A stretch of DNA of 64,000 bases from Lentibacillus sediminis (GCF_002763455.1 NZ_NIXK01000001.1:186001-250000), one strand, 5' to 3'. Numbered from the stretch's first letter, positions 28,021 through 36,943 are shown. Numbers and translations are program-made. The notes: generated by a model not told the origin, from the letters alone.

Positions 28021-28419
28021 TATTATCGCCTCCTAACTATATGTTACCCAAAGAAGATTGGATAAAACTACATAGGCAGCTCTTGATTAAAGGAAAGAGA
28101 AATTTTGACTTTTTCAACAGACGGCTTGCAATTGCCAAACTAACGTTCTACAATAAAGAAAAGGAAAGAACTCATGTTGCCGCAAATTAATTATAAAACA
28201 GATAAGGAGGCAACAGATTGGAAAATCAAGAACTATTGAAGGAAAAATTTTCTTTTTTTAAATGGACTAAATTTTAAAGTGTTAGGAAAATTAGTCCTGG
28301 TGCTTTGTTACTTTTTAACAGTCCATAAAACTTTTCAGAACAACCCACCCAATATTGATTAAAATTTCTCAATTTCTGTCCGAAAATAGAATTATACGTT
28401 TGGAAAAGGAGGAGAATCA
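28021..28419. other. 399-bp AT-rich gap before comK-like gene
   Basis: No established gene. A good ribosome site (AAGGAGG, 28203-28209) precedes a TTG that opens only a 19-codon frame (MENQELLKEKFSFF...). This is followed in another frame by a short hydrophobic stretch (LGKLVLVLCYFLTVHK), so it may be a frameshifted remnant of a small membrane-protein gene. The comK-like promoter must lie in the distal part, but no clear match was found. Confidence 0.4.
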
Positions 28420-28905
28420 ATGACGAAATGCGGCTCGCCGGATTACGTTATCACCCGCGAGACAAAAGCAGTAATGGCAAAAGATAATCCTTACTACCGC
28501 ACCCTTGTCTACGAGGGAGGCAGGCAACGACACCTCAGATATACATTAAAACAGATAGCAGAAAACAGTTGCTTGGAATATGGCTTAGAATTAGAGGACA
28601 GGAGCCGGACGGTCAAAGAAATTCTGCATTCTTCCAGCAAATTGCCGATCCCCGTGCACCCGGCCGAAGGAATTTTTATGATACCAACTACCTCCATGAA
28701 AAATTCAGACTGTGTTCTGGTCGCATATCATCATATACATTTCTTTGATCAGCGTGACCATAAAGGCTACATCGGTTTCCGCGATGGCACTGGACTCTAC
28801 GTCAATACATCCAAGAGTACGCTCGACATTCAATACCGGCGCACCAGTCAGCTTATTGTCCATTTAAATTGGGAAAAAATTTTCCGAAATAGAGAAACCG
28901 GCTGA
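28420..28905 (+). CDS. comK: ComK-family competence transcription factor
   Basis: 161 aa, matching ComK over its whole core: an N-terminal strand DYVITRETKAVMA, the central SSKLPIPVHPAEGIFMIPTTSMKNSDCVLVAYHHI block, and the C-terminal LNTS-like YVNTSKSTLDIQYRRTSQL. ComK activates DNA-uptake genes by binding AT-rich boxes. B. subtilis ComK is 192 aa; the C-terminal tail that MecA/ClpCP uses for degradation is shorter here. It could be a second ComK-type paralogue. Site AAAGGAGGAG; monocistronic. Confidence 0.85.
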   Translation: MTKCGSPDYVITRETKAVMAKDNPYYRTLVYEGGRQRHLRYTLKQIAENSCLEYGLELEDRSRTVKEILHSSSKLPIPVHPAEGIFMIPTTSMKNSDCVLVAYHHIHFFDQRDHKGYIGFRDGTGLYVNTSKSTLDIQYRRTSQLIVHLNWEKIFRNRETG

Positions 28906-28918
28906 TTGCTGGTTTTTT
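28895..28918 (+). terminator. comK terminator
   Basis: AAACCGGC-TGATT-GCTGGTTT then TTTT, overlapping the comK stop codon. Confidence 0.8.
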
Positions 28919-29241
28919 CTTTGGCTGTTATGATGTTTTTATCACAATTTCTACTGCGACAGAACTTAACCCTGCAGTTACGGAGGATAATGCGACACAA
29001 GCGCTCGTTGATTTCCGCAGCGTCAGGGTAAGTCGCACTTTCCATAAACTACGAAATAAATAAGCAACAAAACTTACGAAAAGCGCCTTTTCTTCTGAGT
29101 TGAACACACTGAGACCTTCAACTCTCAATGACCCGGTCAAACCGTGAATTTCAAACTCAACCTCTCACAGTCCCTGCCAAACCCGAAATCCGAACACCAA
29201 CTGACTGTCCAGTCAACATATCCCGGTCTCCGACGAATACC
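28919..29241. repeat. Gap with degenerate repeat and TetR-type palindrome
   Basis: About 320 bp without a gene. At 29130-29210 two ~40-bp blocks are related (TGACCCGGTCAAACCGTGAA against AGTCCCTGCCAAACCCGAAA), a worn version of the intergenic periodic repeats. TGACTG-TC-CAGTCA at 29202-29215 is a perfect palindrome like the one next to the TetR gene. Confidence 0.4.
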
Positions 29242-29271
29242 TTGCTATAAACCCTTCATTCTGTCTATAAT
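29242..29271 (+). promoter_or_regulatory. Promoter of the TetR-RND operon
   Basis: TTGCTA (29242-29247), 18-bp spacer, TATAAT (29266-29271). It sits between two TetR-type palindromes (29202-29215 and 29302-29319). Confidence 0.6.
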
Positions 29272-29301
29272 AAGAAGGCAGTGCATCATTTCAAACAATA
29301 A

Positions 29302-29319
29302 TGACTGACTGGTTAGTTA
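29302..29319 (+). promoter_or_regulatory. TetR-type operator
   Basis: TGACTGAC-TG-GTTAGTTA, an 18-bp inverted repeat with 6 of 8 matched pairs, 30 bp downstream of the -10 box and 25 bp before the TetR start. Typical place for autorepression. Confidence 0.6.
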
Positions 29320-29344
29320 CATAGAACTGAAGAGAGTGATATCC

Positions 29345-30223
29345 ATGAATGAGAAGAAACGGAAACTGATTGAGGCTGGGATGAAGCTGGTTGCAAAGAA
29401 CGGTTTTCACCACACCTCGATTCAGGCGATAGCCGATGAGGCAGGAATTTCCAAAGGCGCCTTTTATTTATATTTCCACTCCAAAGAGGAATTTATCACC
29501 ACAGCGTTTGATTTTTTTTATCAGAAAATATCCGATGATTTTGCCCGGGTAAAGAAGCAGGAGCTGGATCCGCGAACAACGCTGGAGAAGCAAATCAATG
29601 TCCTCAGTGACTATATTTTCACCTATAAAGAAGTCATCATTCTGTTTGTCCGGGAAAATATTTCGCTCGGCGAGAATACCGACAAATTGATCTATCAGTC
29701 CAAAGTGGAAAATTTCCATTGGATGCGGGAAAGCCTGGAGAATATTTACAGGGAGAAAATCACCCCCGTGCTGATTGATGCGATTATTCAGCTGGAGGGC
29801 ATGATGAGCGGGTATTTGAAATGGATTGTCCTGGATGATGTTCATATGGAGAGGGAAAAATTCGGGGCCTTCATCATAAGGCGGATGGACGATATCATTG
29901 CCGGCATGGCCGAACGCGGGGAAGAACCACTTCTTACCGTTGATCACATTCCGGCCAGCTATGAGATGGGTGGCCCATCTCACGATCAAACACTGAGCGC
30001 ACAGATGAGGCGGCTCCAAGAAAAAATTTCCGAAATGAAACTGGCTCAGCAGCAGAAAAATCAGCTGCTGGAGGTAGTTAGGGCTTTGGAAAATGAATCC
30101 GGAAAGCCGGATAAACAGCCGCTGGTGATCCAGGGATTGCTTGCTCATTTCAGCAGGCATCAGGAACTGCAAAACGAGGCTGCGGAAATTGCCAAGCATT
30201 TTGGAGTAGAACTTTTGCAATAG
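29345..30223 (+). CDS. TetR/AcrR-family regulator of the RND pump
   Basis: 292-aa repressor-type regulator. N-terminal TetR helix-turn-helix: KLIEAGMKLVAKNGFHHTSIQAIADEAGISKGAFYLYFHSKEE-type motif at residues ~7-52. The ligand domain is longer than usual (TetR ~190-220 aa) and ends in a coiled-coil-like tail (QMRRLQEKISEMKLAQQQKNQLLEVV). The start ATG 29345 is preferred over the upstream GTG. It is the first gene of an operon with an adaptor and an RND pump, like yerO-swrC in Bacillus, and probably represses it through the two palindromes. Confidence 0.9.
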   Translation: MNEKKRKLIEAGMKLVAKNGFHHTSIQAIADEAGISKGAFYLYFHSKEEFITTAFDFFYQKISDDFARVKKQELDPRTTLEKQINVLSDYIFTYKEVIILFVRENISLGENTDKLIYQSKVENFHWMRESLENIYREKITPVLIDAIIQLEGMMSGYLKWIVLDDVHMEREKFGAFIIRRMDDIIAGMAERGEEPLLTVDHIPASYEMGGPSHDQTLSAQMRRLQEKISEMKLAQQQKNQLLEVVRALENESGKPDKQPLVIQGLLAHFSRHQELQNEAAEIAKHFGVELLQ

Positions 30224-30262
30224 AACGATACATCAATAGATCTCAGGCGGGAGGAAACAAAC

Positions 30263-31123
30263 ATGAAACGATTATGGATAGGATTCACAGCCATGTTGCT
30301 GATTGGACTCTTGGCGGCATGCTCGGAAGATGAGTCAGAAACGAATCAGGAGGAGGCGGACGCATCGGTGCCGGTGGAAACCGTTGAAGCAGCGGAGGAT
30401 GACTTAGTCGTCGAGCACTCGGTTTTTGGCCGGACTGCTCCCTCCAGTACCAGCCCATTGATGCTGCAGGCATCTGGTGAAATTGACTCCCTGGAAGTGG
30501 AAAATGGCGAGCAGGTGGAAGAGGATGAAGCGATCGCCACCATACTCACCCAGGCAGGAACGCAGGAAATCACTGCACCACGATCAGGAGAAATCACCAA
30601 TTTGCAGGCTGTAGAAGGCGATATGCTGACTGGTGAAGAACCATTGGCAGTGATTGCTGACATGAATCCTTTACTGATAAATTTTTCCGTAACTGCGGAA
30701 ACACGGGAACTACTTAGCGCGGGAGATGAACTCACTGTAATCATTGAGGAACAGGAATTCCAAGCAGAAATCACTTCTGTCGGAAAAATTCCTGGAGAAA
30801 CGGCGTTGTATCCGGTAGAAGCCACAGTCGAAAATGAAGATGAGGAACTGATCCCGGGGCTGGTGGCGGAATTAATCGTGCCGGAAACCCGCGTGGAGTC
30901 TGCGGTCATCGTGCCGACAGAGGCGGTCATCCAGGAAGCTGGAGAATCCTTTGTCTTTGTTCTGAATGAGGAAACCGCCGAGCGCACCGCAGTGACGGTG
31001 CAGGAAACACAATCAGAGGAAACGGCGATTGAAGAAGGTCTTCAAGCTGGGGATGTGGTGGTCGTGAACGGCCAAAACCAGCTGGAGGACGGCGATACTG
31101 CAGAAGTTGTGGAAGGGGAATAA
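30263..31123 (+). CDS. RND efflux adaptor lipoprotein (HlyD/AcrA family)
   Basis: 286 aa. Lipobox LLAAC gives a lipidated cysteine at about residue 20. After an acidic stretch come a biotinyl-lipoyl-like hairpin (QASGEIDSLEVENGEQVEEDEAIATI...ITAPRSGEITNL) and a beta-barrel (ADMNPLLINFSVTAETRELL). It links to the pump encoded 3 bp downstream. In a single-membrane organism it acts at the outer face of the membrane as an extracellular adaptor. Confidence 0.88.
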   Translation: MKRLWIGFTAMLLIGLLAACSEDESETNQEEADASVPVETVEAAEDDLVVEHSVFGRTAPSSTSPLMLQASGEIDSLEVENGEQVEEDEAIATILTQAGTQEITAPRSGEITNLQAVEGDMLTGEEPLAVIADMNPLLINFSVTAETRELLSAGDELTVIIEEQEFQAEITSVGKIPGETALYPVEATVENEDEELIPGLVAELIVPETRVESAVIVPTEAVIQEAGESFVFVLNEETAERTAVTVQETQSEETAIEEGLQAGDVVVVNGQNQLEDGDTAEVVEGE

Positions 31124-31126
31124 ACG

Positions 31127-34100
31127 TTGAAACTCGTAAATACATCTGTCAAGCGGCCGGTTGGCGTGATCATGATCGTGCTTGCCGTGATTGCGCTCGG
31201 CATTGTTTCAGTGCGCAGCCTGGTCATTGATTTGTTTCCGGACATCGAACTGCCTGTGGCGGTCGTGGCTACCTCATATCAGGATGCGGCACCTGAAGAC
31301 GTGGAAAATTTAATCAGCAGGCCAATTGAATCGGCCGTCAGCTCCATTGAAGGCGTGGAAACGGTGCAATCACAGTCACAAGCCGGGTCCTCTTTGGTCA
31401 TGCTGATGTTCTCTAGTGGGACGAATCTCGATCAGGCCATGCTGGACGTGCGGGAAAGTATTGACCAGGTCAGGCCCGGATTGCCGGAACAGGCTGGGGA
31501 TCCGAGCATCCTGCGCTTCAGTCCTGATCAGCTGCCTGTCATGTGGGTCGGACTGACGGGAGCGGATGCCGCTTCCCTGACGGAAACAGCTGATAATCAA
31601 ATTGTGCCATTCTTTGAGCGGCAGGAAGGGGTCGCATCCGTTACGGTGGAAGGCGGAAAGCAGCGGGAGATCCAGCTTGTGATGGACCGCGCAAAAATGC
31701 AGCAGTACGGTGTCACCGCCCAGTCTGTTACTCAATCGCTCACAAGCACCAATCAGGCTGCCTCTGTCGGCACAGTGGAAAAAGGCACGCAGGATCTGCA
31801 ATTGCGGATGACCGGGGAATTTGAATCCCTGGAAGATATTAAACAAACGATTGTTCAAACGGAAACGGGCGCCACGATCACCGTAGCGGACGTTGCTGAG
31901 CTGGAGGATACCGTGCAGGATTCTTCTTCCACCACCTTGGTAAATGGCAGTCCGTCTGTCGTCTTGTCTATTATGAAAAAGACCGGTAATAACACCGTGG
32001 AAGTGGCTACAGGTATTGAATCAGGCATTGAGGAAATTTCCGCCGAGCTGCCTGAAGGGGTTTCGCTGGATGTCCTGATCGATACGTCTGATTTTATCCA
32101 AATGTCGATTGACTCTGTATTACAAAACATTGTGATTGGCGGAGCGATTGCGATTTTCATTCTGCTATTGTTCCTGAAAAGCGTCCGGGCGACGTTGGTT
32201 ATCGGACTGTCGATCCCGATTGCGGTCATCTCGACATTTGCCCTGCTTTATTTTACCGGGCAGACGCTGAATGTGCTGACACTTGGCGGACTGGCGCTTG
32301 GAATCGGAATGATGGTCGACAGTTCGATCGTCATACTCGAGCATATATATTCTTATCGAAGGCGCGGCTACAGTTTGTTTGAATCAGCAACCAAAGGGGC
32401 GTCAGAGCTGGCACCGGCCGTTATCGCCTCGACCACGACAACACTGGTGGTATTTTTGCCGATTGTCTATGTCGAGGGAATCGCGTCCGATATGTTTACG
32501 CCACTGGCCCTGGCCGTCTCGTTTTCCCTGATCGCATCACTGGTCGTGGCGATTACGCTTGTGCCGATGCTTTCCTCGAAGCTGCTTTCAAAGGCAATGG
32601 AGGATAATGGCAGGCGGTACTGGTTTGACAGATTTTTAGGCTGGGTCACGGATAAATATGACCGTGTGCTTAAATGGGGACTGAAACACCGGAAAACCAC
32701 AGTCGGCGGAACGATTTTGGCGATTGTGCTCAGTCTCGGGTTGACCCCGTTCATCGGAGCAGAATTTATTCCTGCATCGGATCAGGGTCAGATGCAAATT
32801 ACGGTGGAGGCCGCTCCCGGCTCGACATTGGAGCATACGGAGGAAGTGGTTACCCGGATCAATGAGCGGCTGGCCGAGCATGATTCGATCATTGAAACAA
32901 GTTTCGTAACTGCCGGCGGTGACCCAATGATGGGCGGCAGCGGCAATACAGCGAGTTATACGATGCAGCTTGTCCCATCTGCTGAGCGCGAGCGGACAAC
33001 AGCTGAATTTGTGCAAGTCATTGATGAGGAATTAAAAGACATCCCTGGTGCAGAAATTACTGTTTCGTCGGTAAGCAGCATGGAAACGGGCGATCCTGTG
33101 CAGATTCAGTTAAATGGACCGGAGCATGAAAAACTGCGGGAACTGGCTAATCAGGTTGTTGAACGAATTTCCACAGTGGAAGGGATATTTAATCCAACAA
33201 GTGCGGCGAGCGAATCGGTGCCACAGATGGAAATTGTCGTGAATGATAATGTGGCTGCGATGCACGGCCTGACCCAGCAGCAAATCGTGTCCCAGGTGCA
33301 AATGCAGTTCAATGGCCAACTGGCGACACAATACCGGGAAGCTGGCGAGGAAATCGATGTGATGCTGATGTATCCTGAAGAAGAGCGTTCCAGCATCCAG
33401 GATTTACAGGGATTAACGATCCAGTCGCCATCCGGTGCCATGCTTCCATTAAGTGAAGTGGCAGAATTTGAAGAAGTGGCCGGACCTGTCTCCCTTTTGC
33501 GGGAAAATCAAGAACCGCAGATGAATGTCTCGAGCGCAATCAGTGGACGCGATCTGGGCAGTGTCGTCGAGGATGTGGAGGCAGAACTGGAGAGCATGAA
33601 CCTGCCAGAGGGCTATAATTACAACATTGGCGGGCAGGCACAGGATATGGCAGAATCTTTCTCTCAACTGGCGATCGCGCTGATCTTCTCGATTTTCCTG
33701 GTGTATGCCGTGATGGCAGTGCAGTTTGAGAACTTCCTGTACCCGCTGATTATTATGTTCGCCATGCCAGCCACCGTGGTCGGCGTCATCATCGGGCTGT
33801 TCATCACGAATATCCCGCTGAGCATTGTCGCCTTTATCGGGCTGATCATGCTCGCCGGGGTCGTGGTCAACAACTCGATCGTGCTGGTGGATTACATTAA
33901 CATACTCCGCCGCCGCGGCGTGGAGCGTTATGAAGCGATCATTGAAGCAGGTAGAAGCAGGTTGCGGCCAATCCTCATGACGACGCTCACGACGATTTTG
34001 GCAATGGTGCCACTTGGCATCGGCATCGGGGAAGGCGCAGAGCTCCAGCAGCCATTAGCAGTGACGATCATATTCGGGCTCGGGGTTTCGAGTATTTTCA

Positions 34101-34186
34101 CCCTGGTGCTTGTGCCTGTTGTTTATACGTTATTTGATGATTTATCGCGGAAGATTACTGGAAGGAAAAAGAAAAAAGAAGCATAG
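31127..34186 (+). CDS. RND-family multidrug/lipopeptide efflux pump (SwrC-like)
   Basis: 1019-aa AcrB/SwrC-type transporter with 12 membrane segments in two repeats, each with a large extracellular loop. N-terminus VNTSVKRPVGVIMIVLAVIA; TM4-type GGLALGIGMMVDSSIVILE with the acidic proton-relay residues (B. subtilis SwrC/YerP type); second half AGVVVNNSIVLVDYINILRRRG. TTG start at 31127, immediately after the adaptor stop. SwrC exports surfactin in B. subtilis; the substrate here is unknown. Confidence 0.93.
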   Translation: MKLVNTSVKRPVGVIMIVLAVIALGIVSVRSLVIDLFPDIELPVAVVATSYQDAAPEDVENLISRPIESAVSSIEGVETVQSQSQAGSSLVMLMFSSGTNLDQAMLDVRESIDQVRPGLPEQAGDPSILRFSPDQLPVMWVGLTGADAASLTETADNQIVPFFERQEGVASVTVEGGKQREIQLVMDRAKMQQYGVTAQSVTQSLTSTNQAASVGTVEKGTQDLQLRMTGEFESLEDIKQTIVQTETGATITVADVAELEDTVQDSSSTTLVNGSPSVVLSIMKKTGNNTVEVATGIESGIEEISAELPEGVSLDVLIDTSDFIQMSIDSVLQNIVIGGAIAIFILLLFLKSVRATLVIGLSIPIAVISTFALLYFTGQTLNVLTLGGLALGIGMMVDSSIVILEHIYSYRRRGYSLFESATKGASELAPAVIASTTTTLVVFLPIVYVEGIASDMFTPLALAVSFSLIASLVVAITLVPMLSSKLLSKAMEDNGRRYWFDRFLGWVTDKYDRVLKWGLKHRKTTVGGTILAIVLSLGLTPFIGAEFIPASDQGQMQITVEAAPGSTLEHTEEVVTRINERLAEHDSIIETSFVTAGGDPMMGGSGNTASYTMQLVPSAERERTTAEFVQVIDEELKDIPGAEITVSSVSSMETGDPVQIQLNGPEHEKLRELANQVVERISTVEGIFNPTSAASESVPQMEIVVNDNVAAMHGLTQQQIVSQVQMQFNGQLATQYREAGEEIDVMLMYPEEERSSIQDLQGLTIQSPSGAMLPLSEVAEFEEVAGPVSLLRENQEPQMNVSSAISGRDLGSVVEDVEAELESMNLPEGYNYNIGGQAQDMAESFSQLAIALIFSIFLVYAVMAVQFENFLYPLIIMFAMPATVVGVIIGLFITNIPLSIVAFIGLIMLAGVVVNNSIVLVDYINILRRRGVERYEAIIEAGRSRLRPILMTTLTTILAMVPLGIGIGEGAELQQPLAVTIIFGLGVSSIFTLVLVPVVYTLFDDLSRKITGRKKKKEA

Positions 34187-34194
34187 GAAGTGGG

Positions 34195-34224
34195 AGGCTC
34201 CTCAGGTGATGAGGGGCCTTTTTC
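34195..34224 (+). terminator. RND operon terminator
   Basis: AGGCTCCTCA-GGTGA-TGAGGGGCCT followed by TTTTTC. Confidence 0.88.
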
Positions 34225-34263
34225 TGTGTGCGAGCTAGTCACGGTCCAGGAGACAAGCGAGTG

Positions 34264-34505
34264 GAGCGGCAAATCGGGCGAACGGGAGGTTGAATCGGGC
34301 GAGGATGGCATTGAATCGGGCGAGCAACAGATAAAGTCGGGCGACCACGGCTCCGAATCGGGCGAGCAGCAATTAAAGTCGGGCGACCACGGCTCTGAAT
34401 CGGGCGAGTTGCAGTCAAAGTCGCGCGTCCCCATCATCAAATCGCGCGACACCAAGCTAAGTCGCGCGCCAGCATCACCAAATCGCGCGCTTCCTCAAAC
34501 GGGAG
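34264..34505 (+). repeat. 21-bp tandem repeat with TCGGGCGA/TCGCGCGA core
   Basis: Eleven units of 21 bp (one is 20) starting with AATCGGGCGA or AGTCGGGCGA; the last four units change the core to TCGCGCG(A/C). Around 34333-34408 a 42-bp pair (GTCGGGCGACCACGGCTC... / AATCGGGCGAGCAGCAATTA) is duplicated almost exactly. It lies between the terminators of two convergent units. Confidence 0.9.
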
Positions 34506-34522
34506 ACCCAGTCCTGCCCATC

Positions 34523-34554
34523 AAAAAAGACTTTCGCCAACCTGCGGCGAAAGC
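34523..34554 (-). terminator. Terminator of zwf-cyclase unit
   Basis: On the minus strand GGCTTTCGCC-GCAGGTT-GGCGAAAGTC followed by TTTTTTG; placed 10 bp after the cyclase stop. Confidence 0.85.
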
Positions 34555-34564
34555 CTTCCCTTTC

Positions 34565-35188
34565 CTATTCTTCCTTCAACCCTTCAAACAACAACACCCT
34601 GGCCGGCGAAGCATCCGTTCCTTGAATCCTCAGCGGTGCCGCAACCATAAAATACTCTCCCTCAGGTACATCAGCAAGCCGCAGTCCTTCCGCAATAATC
34701 ACTTTCTGCTCAAACAGGGAGCGATGGGTGTCATGGTCCGGCTGGCTGCGCTCAATCCCAAGGCCATCAACAGCGACCCCTTTAATGCCAATTTCCGCCA
34801 AATGGGCAGCTGCATCTGCTGCGACAAAAATAAATTCAAAATTAAATTCATCTTCCAGCGAATTTTTTGTTTTAAATAAAACAAAATCATTTTTTTCAAT
34901 CGGGAGGGAAGCAATGTCTGCTTTGGTGATCCGGTCATCCACCCCGGTCAAATCAAACAGTTTCACTTTCCCGACCAAATCCTCGATCTGAATCGTCTCC
35001 ATCGTATCCCCATCATTAATCATATGCAGCGGCGAGTCCACATGAGTGCCTGTGTGCAGGTCAAGCTCTATCCGTGATTCCGTCACATGTCCATTCGTTG
35101 TCGTGTTCAGTTTTGGCTGTTTCTCCAGCTTGTTTTTATAAACCGGCATCCCTTCATAAATAGGTGCAGATACATCGTACATTTTCAT
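34565..35188 (-). CDS. Cyclase-family metal hydrolase (kynurenine formamidase-like)
   Basis: 207 aa, cyclase/KynB family. The metal-binding motif ELDLHTGTHVDSPLH at about residue 42-56 is complete (HxGTHxDxPxH), and a second-shell histidine lies in DHDTHRSLFEQ. The family hydrolyses amides or lactones such as N-formylkynurenine. No kynurenine genes are nearby, so the substrate is open. Its ATG overlaps the zwf stop (TAATG), so translation is coupled to zwf. Confidence 0.88.
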   Translation of the reverse strand: MKMYDVSAPIYEGMPVYKNKLEKQPKLNTTTNGHVTESRIELDLHTGTHVDSPLHMINDGDTMETIQIEDLVGKVKLFDLTGVDDRITKADIASLPIEKNDFVLFKTKNSLEDEFNFEFIFVAADAAAHLAEIGIKGVAVDGLGIERSQPDHDTHRSLFEQKVIIAEGLRLADVPEGEYFMVAAPLRIQGTDASPARVLLFEGLKEE

Positions 35189-36678
35189 TAAAATTCCTCC
35201 TTGGTGTCTTCACTAATCGGCCACCAGTGGAAACCATCTTTTTCCAGCAGCTGATCCGCTGCTTTTGGTCCCATGGAGCCAGATTCGTAGTTTGGAAAAT
35301 CAGGCTGTTTTTTCGCCCAGGCATTGAGAATCGAATCGATATAGGCCCAGGAATTAGCAACCTCATCCCAATGGGTGAAATTCGTTGTGTCACCAAGCAT
35401 GCAGTCATATAACAGCTTCTCATAGGCCTCAGGGGTGTTGATCCCGTGCACGCCCGTATTGTTATAGGAAAGCTGAATCGGCTGAGCGACAGAGCCATGA
35501 CCGGCTTTTTTCGCGTTCAGGCAGAGGGTGATCCCCTCGTTTGGCTGAATGTTGATCATCAGCAGGTTGGGGTTTTTCTCCTTATCCTGATAGTACAAAT
35601 TCATGGGAATATCTTTAAATTCCACGACAATATTCGTTGCCTTCTCGGCCATCCGCTTGCCTGTCCGAATGTAAAAAGGGACCCCGGCCCAGCGGTAGTT
35701 GTCGATCAGAACTTTTCCTGCCACATAGGTCTCTGTGGCAGACGCCTCCCCGACTTCCTGCTGGTAGCTGCCTACCTGCTGTCCATTTAGCTGACCGCTG
35801 CCGTACTGCCCGCGCACGAAATGTCCCTCGCATGTCTCAGGATCGATTTTCCGCAATGCGCGGAGCACCTTAATTTTCTCGGAGCGGATTTCTTCTGTGG
35901 TCAGCTTGATCGGCGGCTCCATTGCGAGTAAGGCCACCATCTGCAGCATATGGTTCTGGACCATATCTCGGACAGCCCCGGAGCGGTCATAATAGCGGGC
36001 GCGTTCTTCCACACCAAGCGACTCGCTTGAAGTGATCTGGATGTTGGAAATGAACCGGTTGTTCCACAGATGTTCAAAAATTCCGTTGGCAAAGCGGATG
36101 ACTTCAATATTCTGCACCATTTCCTTGCCGAGATAATGATCAATCCGGTAAATCTGATCCTCGGAAAAAGCGGCACGAATCTGGTTATTTAATTTCTTGG
36201 CAGATGGCAGGTCATGGCCAAATGGTTTTTCAATTACCAGGCGCGACCACCCATGCGCATCTTTCAAGCCGTATTCCTTCAGGTTATTGGCAATGCTCCC
36301 GAAAAACTCCGGCGCCATCGCCAGGTAAAAAATCCGGTTGCCTTCTGTATGATAGTTGCCCTCAAGCTCCTGTAACTGCCCGTTTAATCCATGATAAGAG
36401 GAAGGATTCGTCACATCAAAGGACTGATAATAAAAATGGGAAACAAACGCATCCAGGTCCGCGTCAGAAGAATTGGCTCCTGCAACTGATTGGCGTACAT
36501 TTTCCTGAAACGTTTCATCATCCCACGGTCTGCGCGCCAATCCAACCACCGCAAAATTCTCGCTAATTCGTCCGTTTTGATACAGACGATAGATGGAAGG
36601 GAATAATTTTCGCTTGGCTAAATCTCCAGTTGCGCCAAAAATAACCATCACTACTTTTGGTTTGTGCTGACTAGTCAA
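35188..36678 (-). CDS. zwf: Glucose-6-phosphate 1-dehydrogenase
   Basis: 496 aa, first enzyme of the oxidative pentose phosphate pathway: glucose-6-phosphate to 6-phosphogluconolactone with NADP+. N-terminal Rossmann motif VIFGATGDLAKRKLFPS, active-site signature RIDHYLGKEMVQNI with the catalytic histidine, and VIEKPFG. The start ATG is at 36678 after AGAGGAGATTG on the minus strand. The cyclase gene follows by overlap; no lactonase or gnd gene is adjacent. Confidence 0.97.
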   Translation of the reverse strand: MTSQHKPKVVMVIFGATGDLAKRKLFPSIYRLYQNGRISENFAVVGLARRPWDDETFQENVRQSVAGANSSDADLDAFVSHFYYQSFDVTNPSSYHGLNGQLQELEGNYHTEGNRIFYLAMAPEFFGSIANNLKEYGLKDAHGWSRLVIEKPFGHDLPSAKKLNNQIRAAFSEDQIYRIDHYLGKEMVQNIEVIRFANGIFEHLWNNRFISNIQITSSESLGVEERARYYDRSGAVRDMVQNHMLQMVALLAMEPPIKLTTEEIRSEKIKVLRALRKIDPETCEGHFVRGQYGSGQLNGQQVGSYQQEVGEASATETYVAGKVLIDNYRWAGVPFYIRTGKRMAEKATNIVVEFKDIPMNLYYQDKEKNPNLLMINIQPNEGITLCLNAKKAGHGSVAQPIQLSYNNTGVHGINTPEAYEKLLYDCMLGDTTNFTHWDEVANSWAYIDSILNAWAKKQPDFPNYESGSMGPKAADQLLEKDGFHWWPISEDTKEEF

Positions 36679-36772
36679 TACAATCTCCTCTATTCTAACC
36701 AGTATGATTTAAGAGGATGTTCAAAAAGTCCGGTAACAATGACACATCATTAGGGGAACTTCTGCTAAAACC

Positions 36773-36815
36773 GCCCACGTCCTGTGGGCAACGCAGAAAT
36801 CACCACATCCTGTGG
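36773..36815 (+). ncRNA. Bacillaceae-1-like RNA motif (plus strand)
   Basis: Two hairpins: GCCCAC-GTCCT-GTGGGC (36773-36789) and CCAC-ATCCT-GTGG (36803-36815). The loops are 28 nt apart. Paired stems with RUCCU terminal loops are the defining feature of the Bacillaceae-1 RNA motif. Assignment rests on this pattern and needs a covariance-model search. Confidence 0.6.
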
Positions 36816-36943
36816 AAGCTCGTTGGCTTGCTTTTCCGCTACTCACGTATTTAAAAGCATACGCTCCGTTCCTTGGAAAAGAAAACCACTTTTCCTGCGT
36901 GCTAGATCGTCTGCTCAAAGCTACGCCGCCTCGAACTTTCGCC

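Noticed and set aside
28041-28190. Short plus-strand frame beginning MLPKEDWIKLH
   Set aside because: No ribosome binding site and no recognised family; kept only as part of the described gap.
34190-34879. 229-aa plus-strand frame over the 21-bp repeat and antisense to the cyclase gene
   Set aside because: Its second half is the complement of a conserved gene and its first half is repeat.
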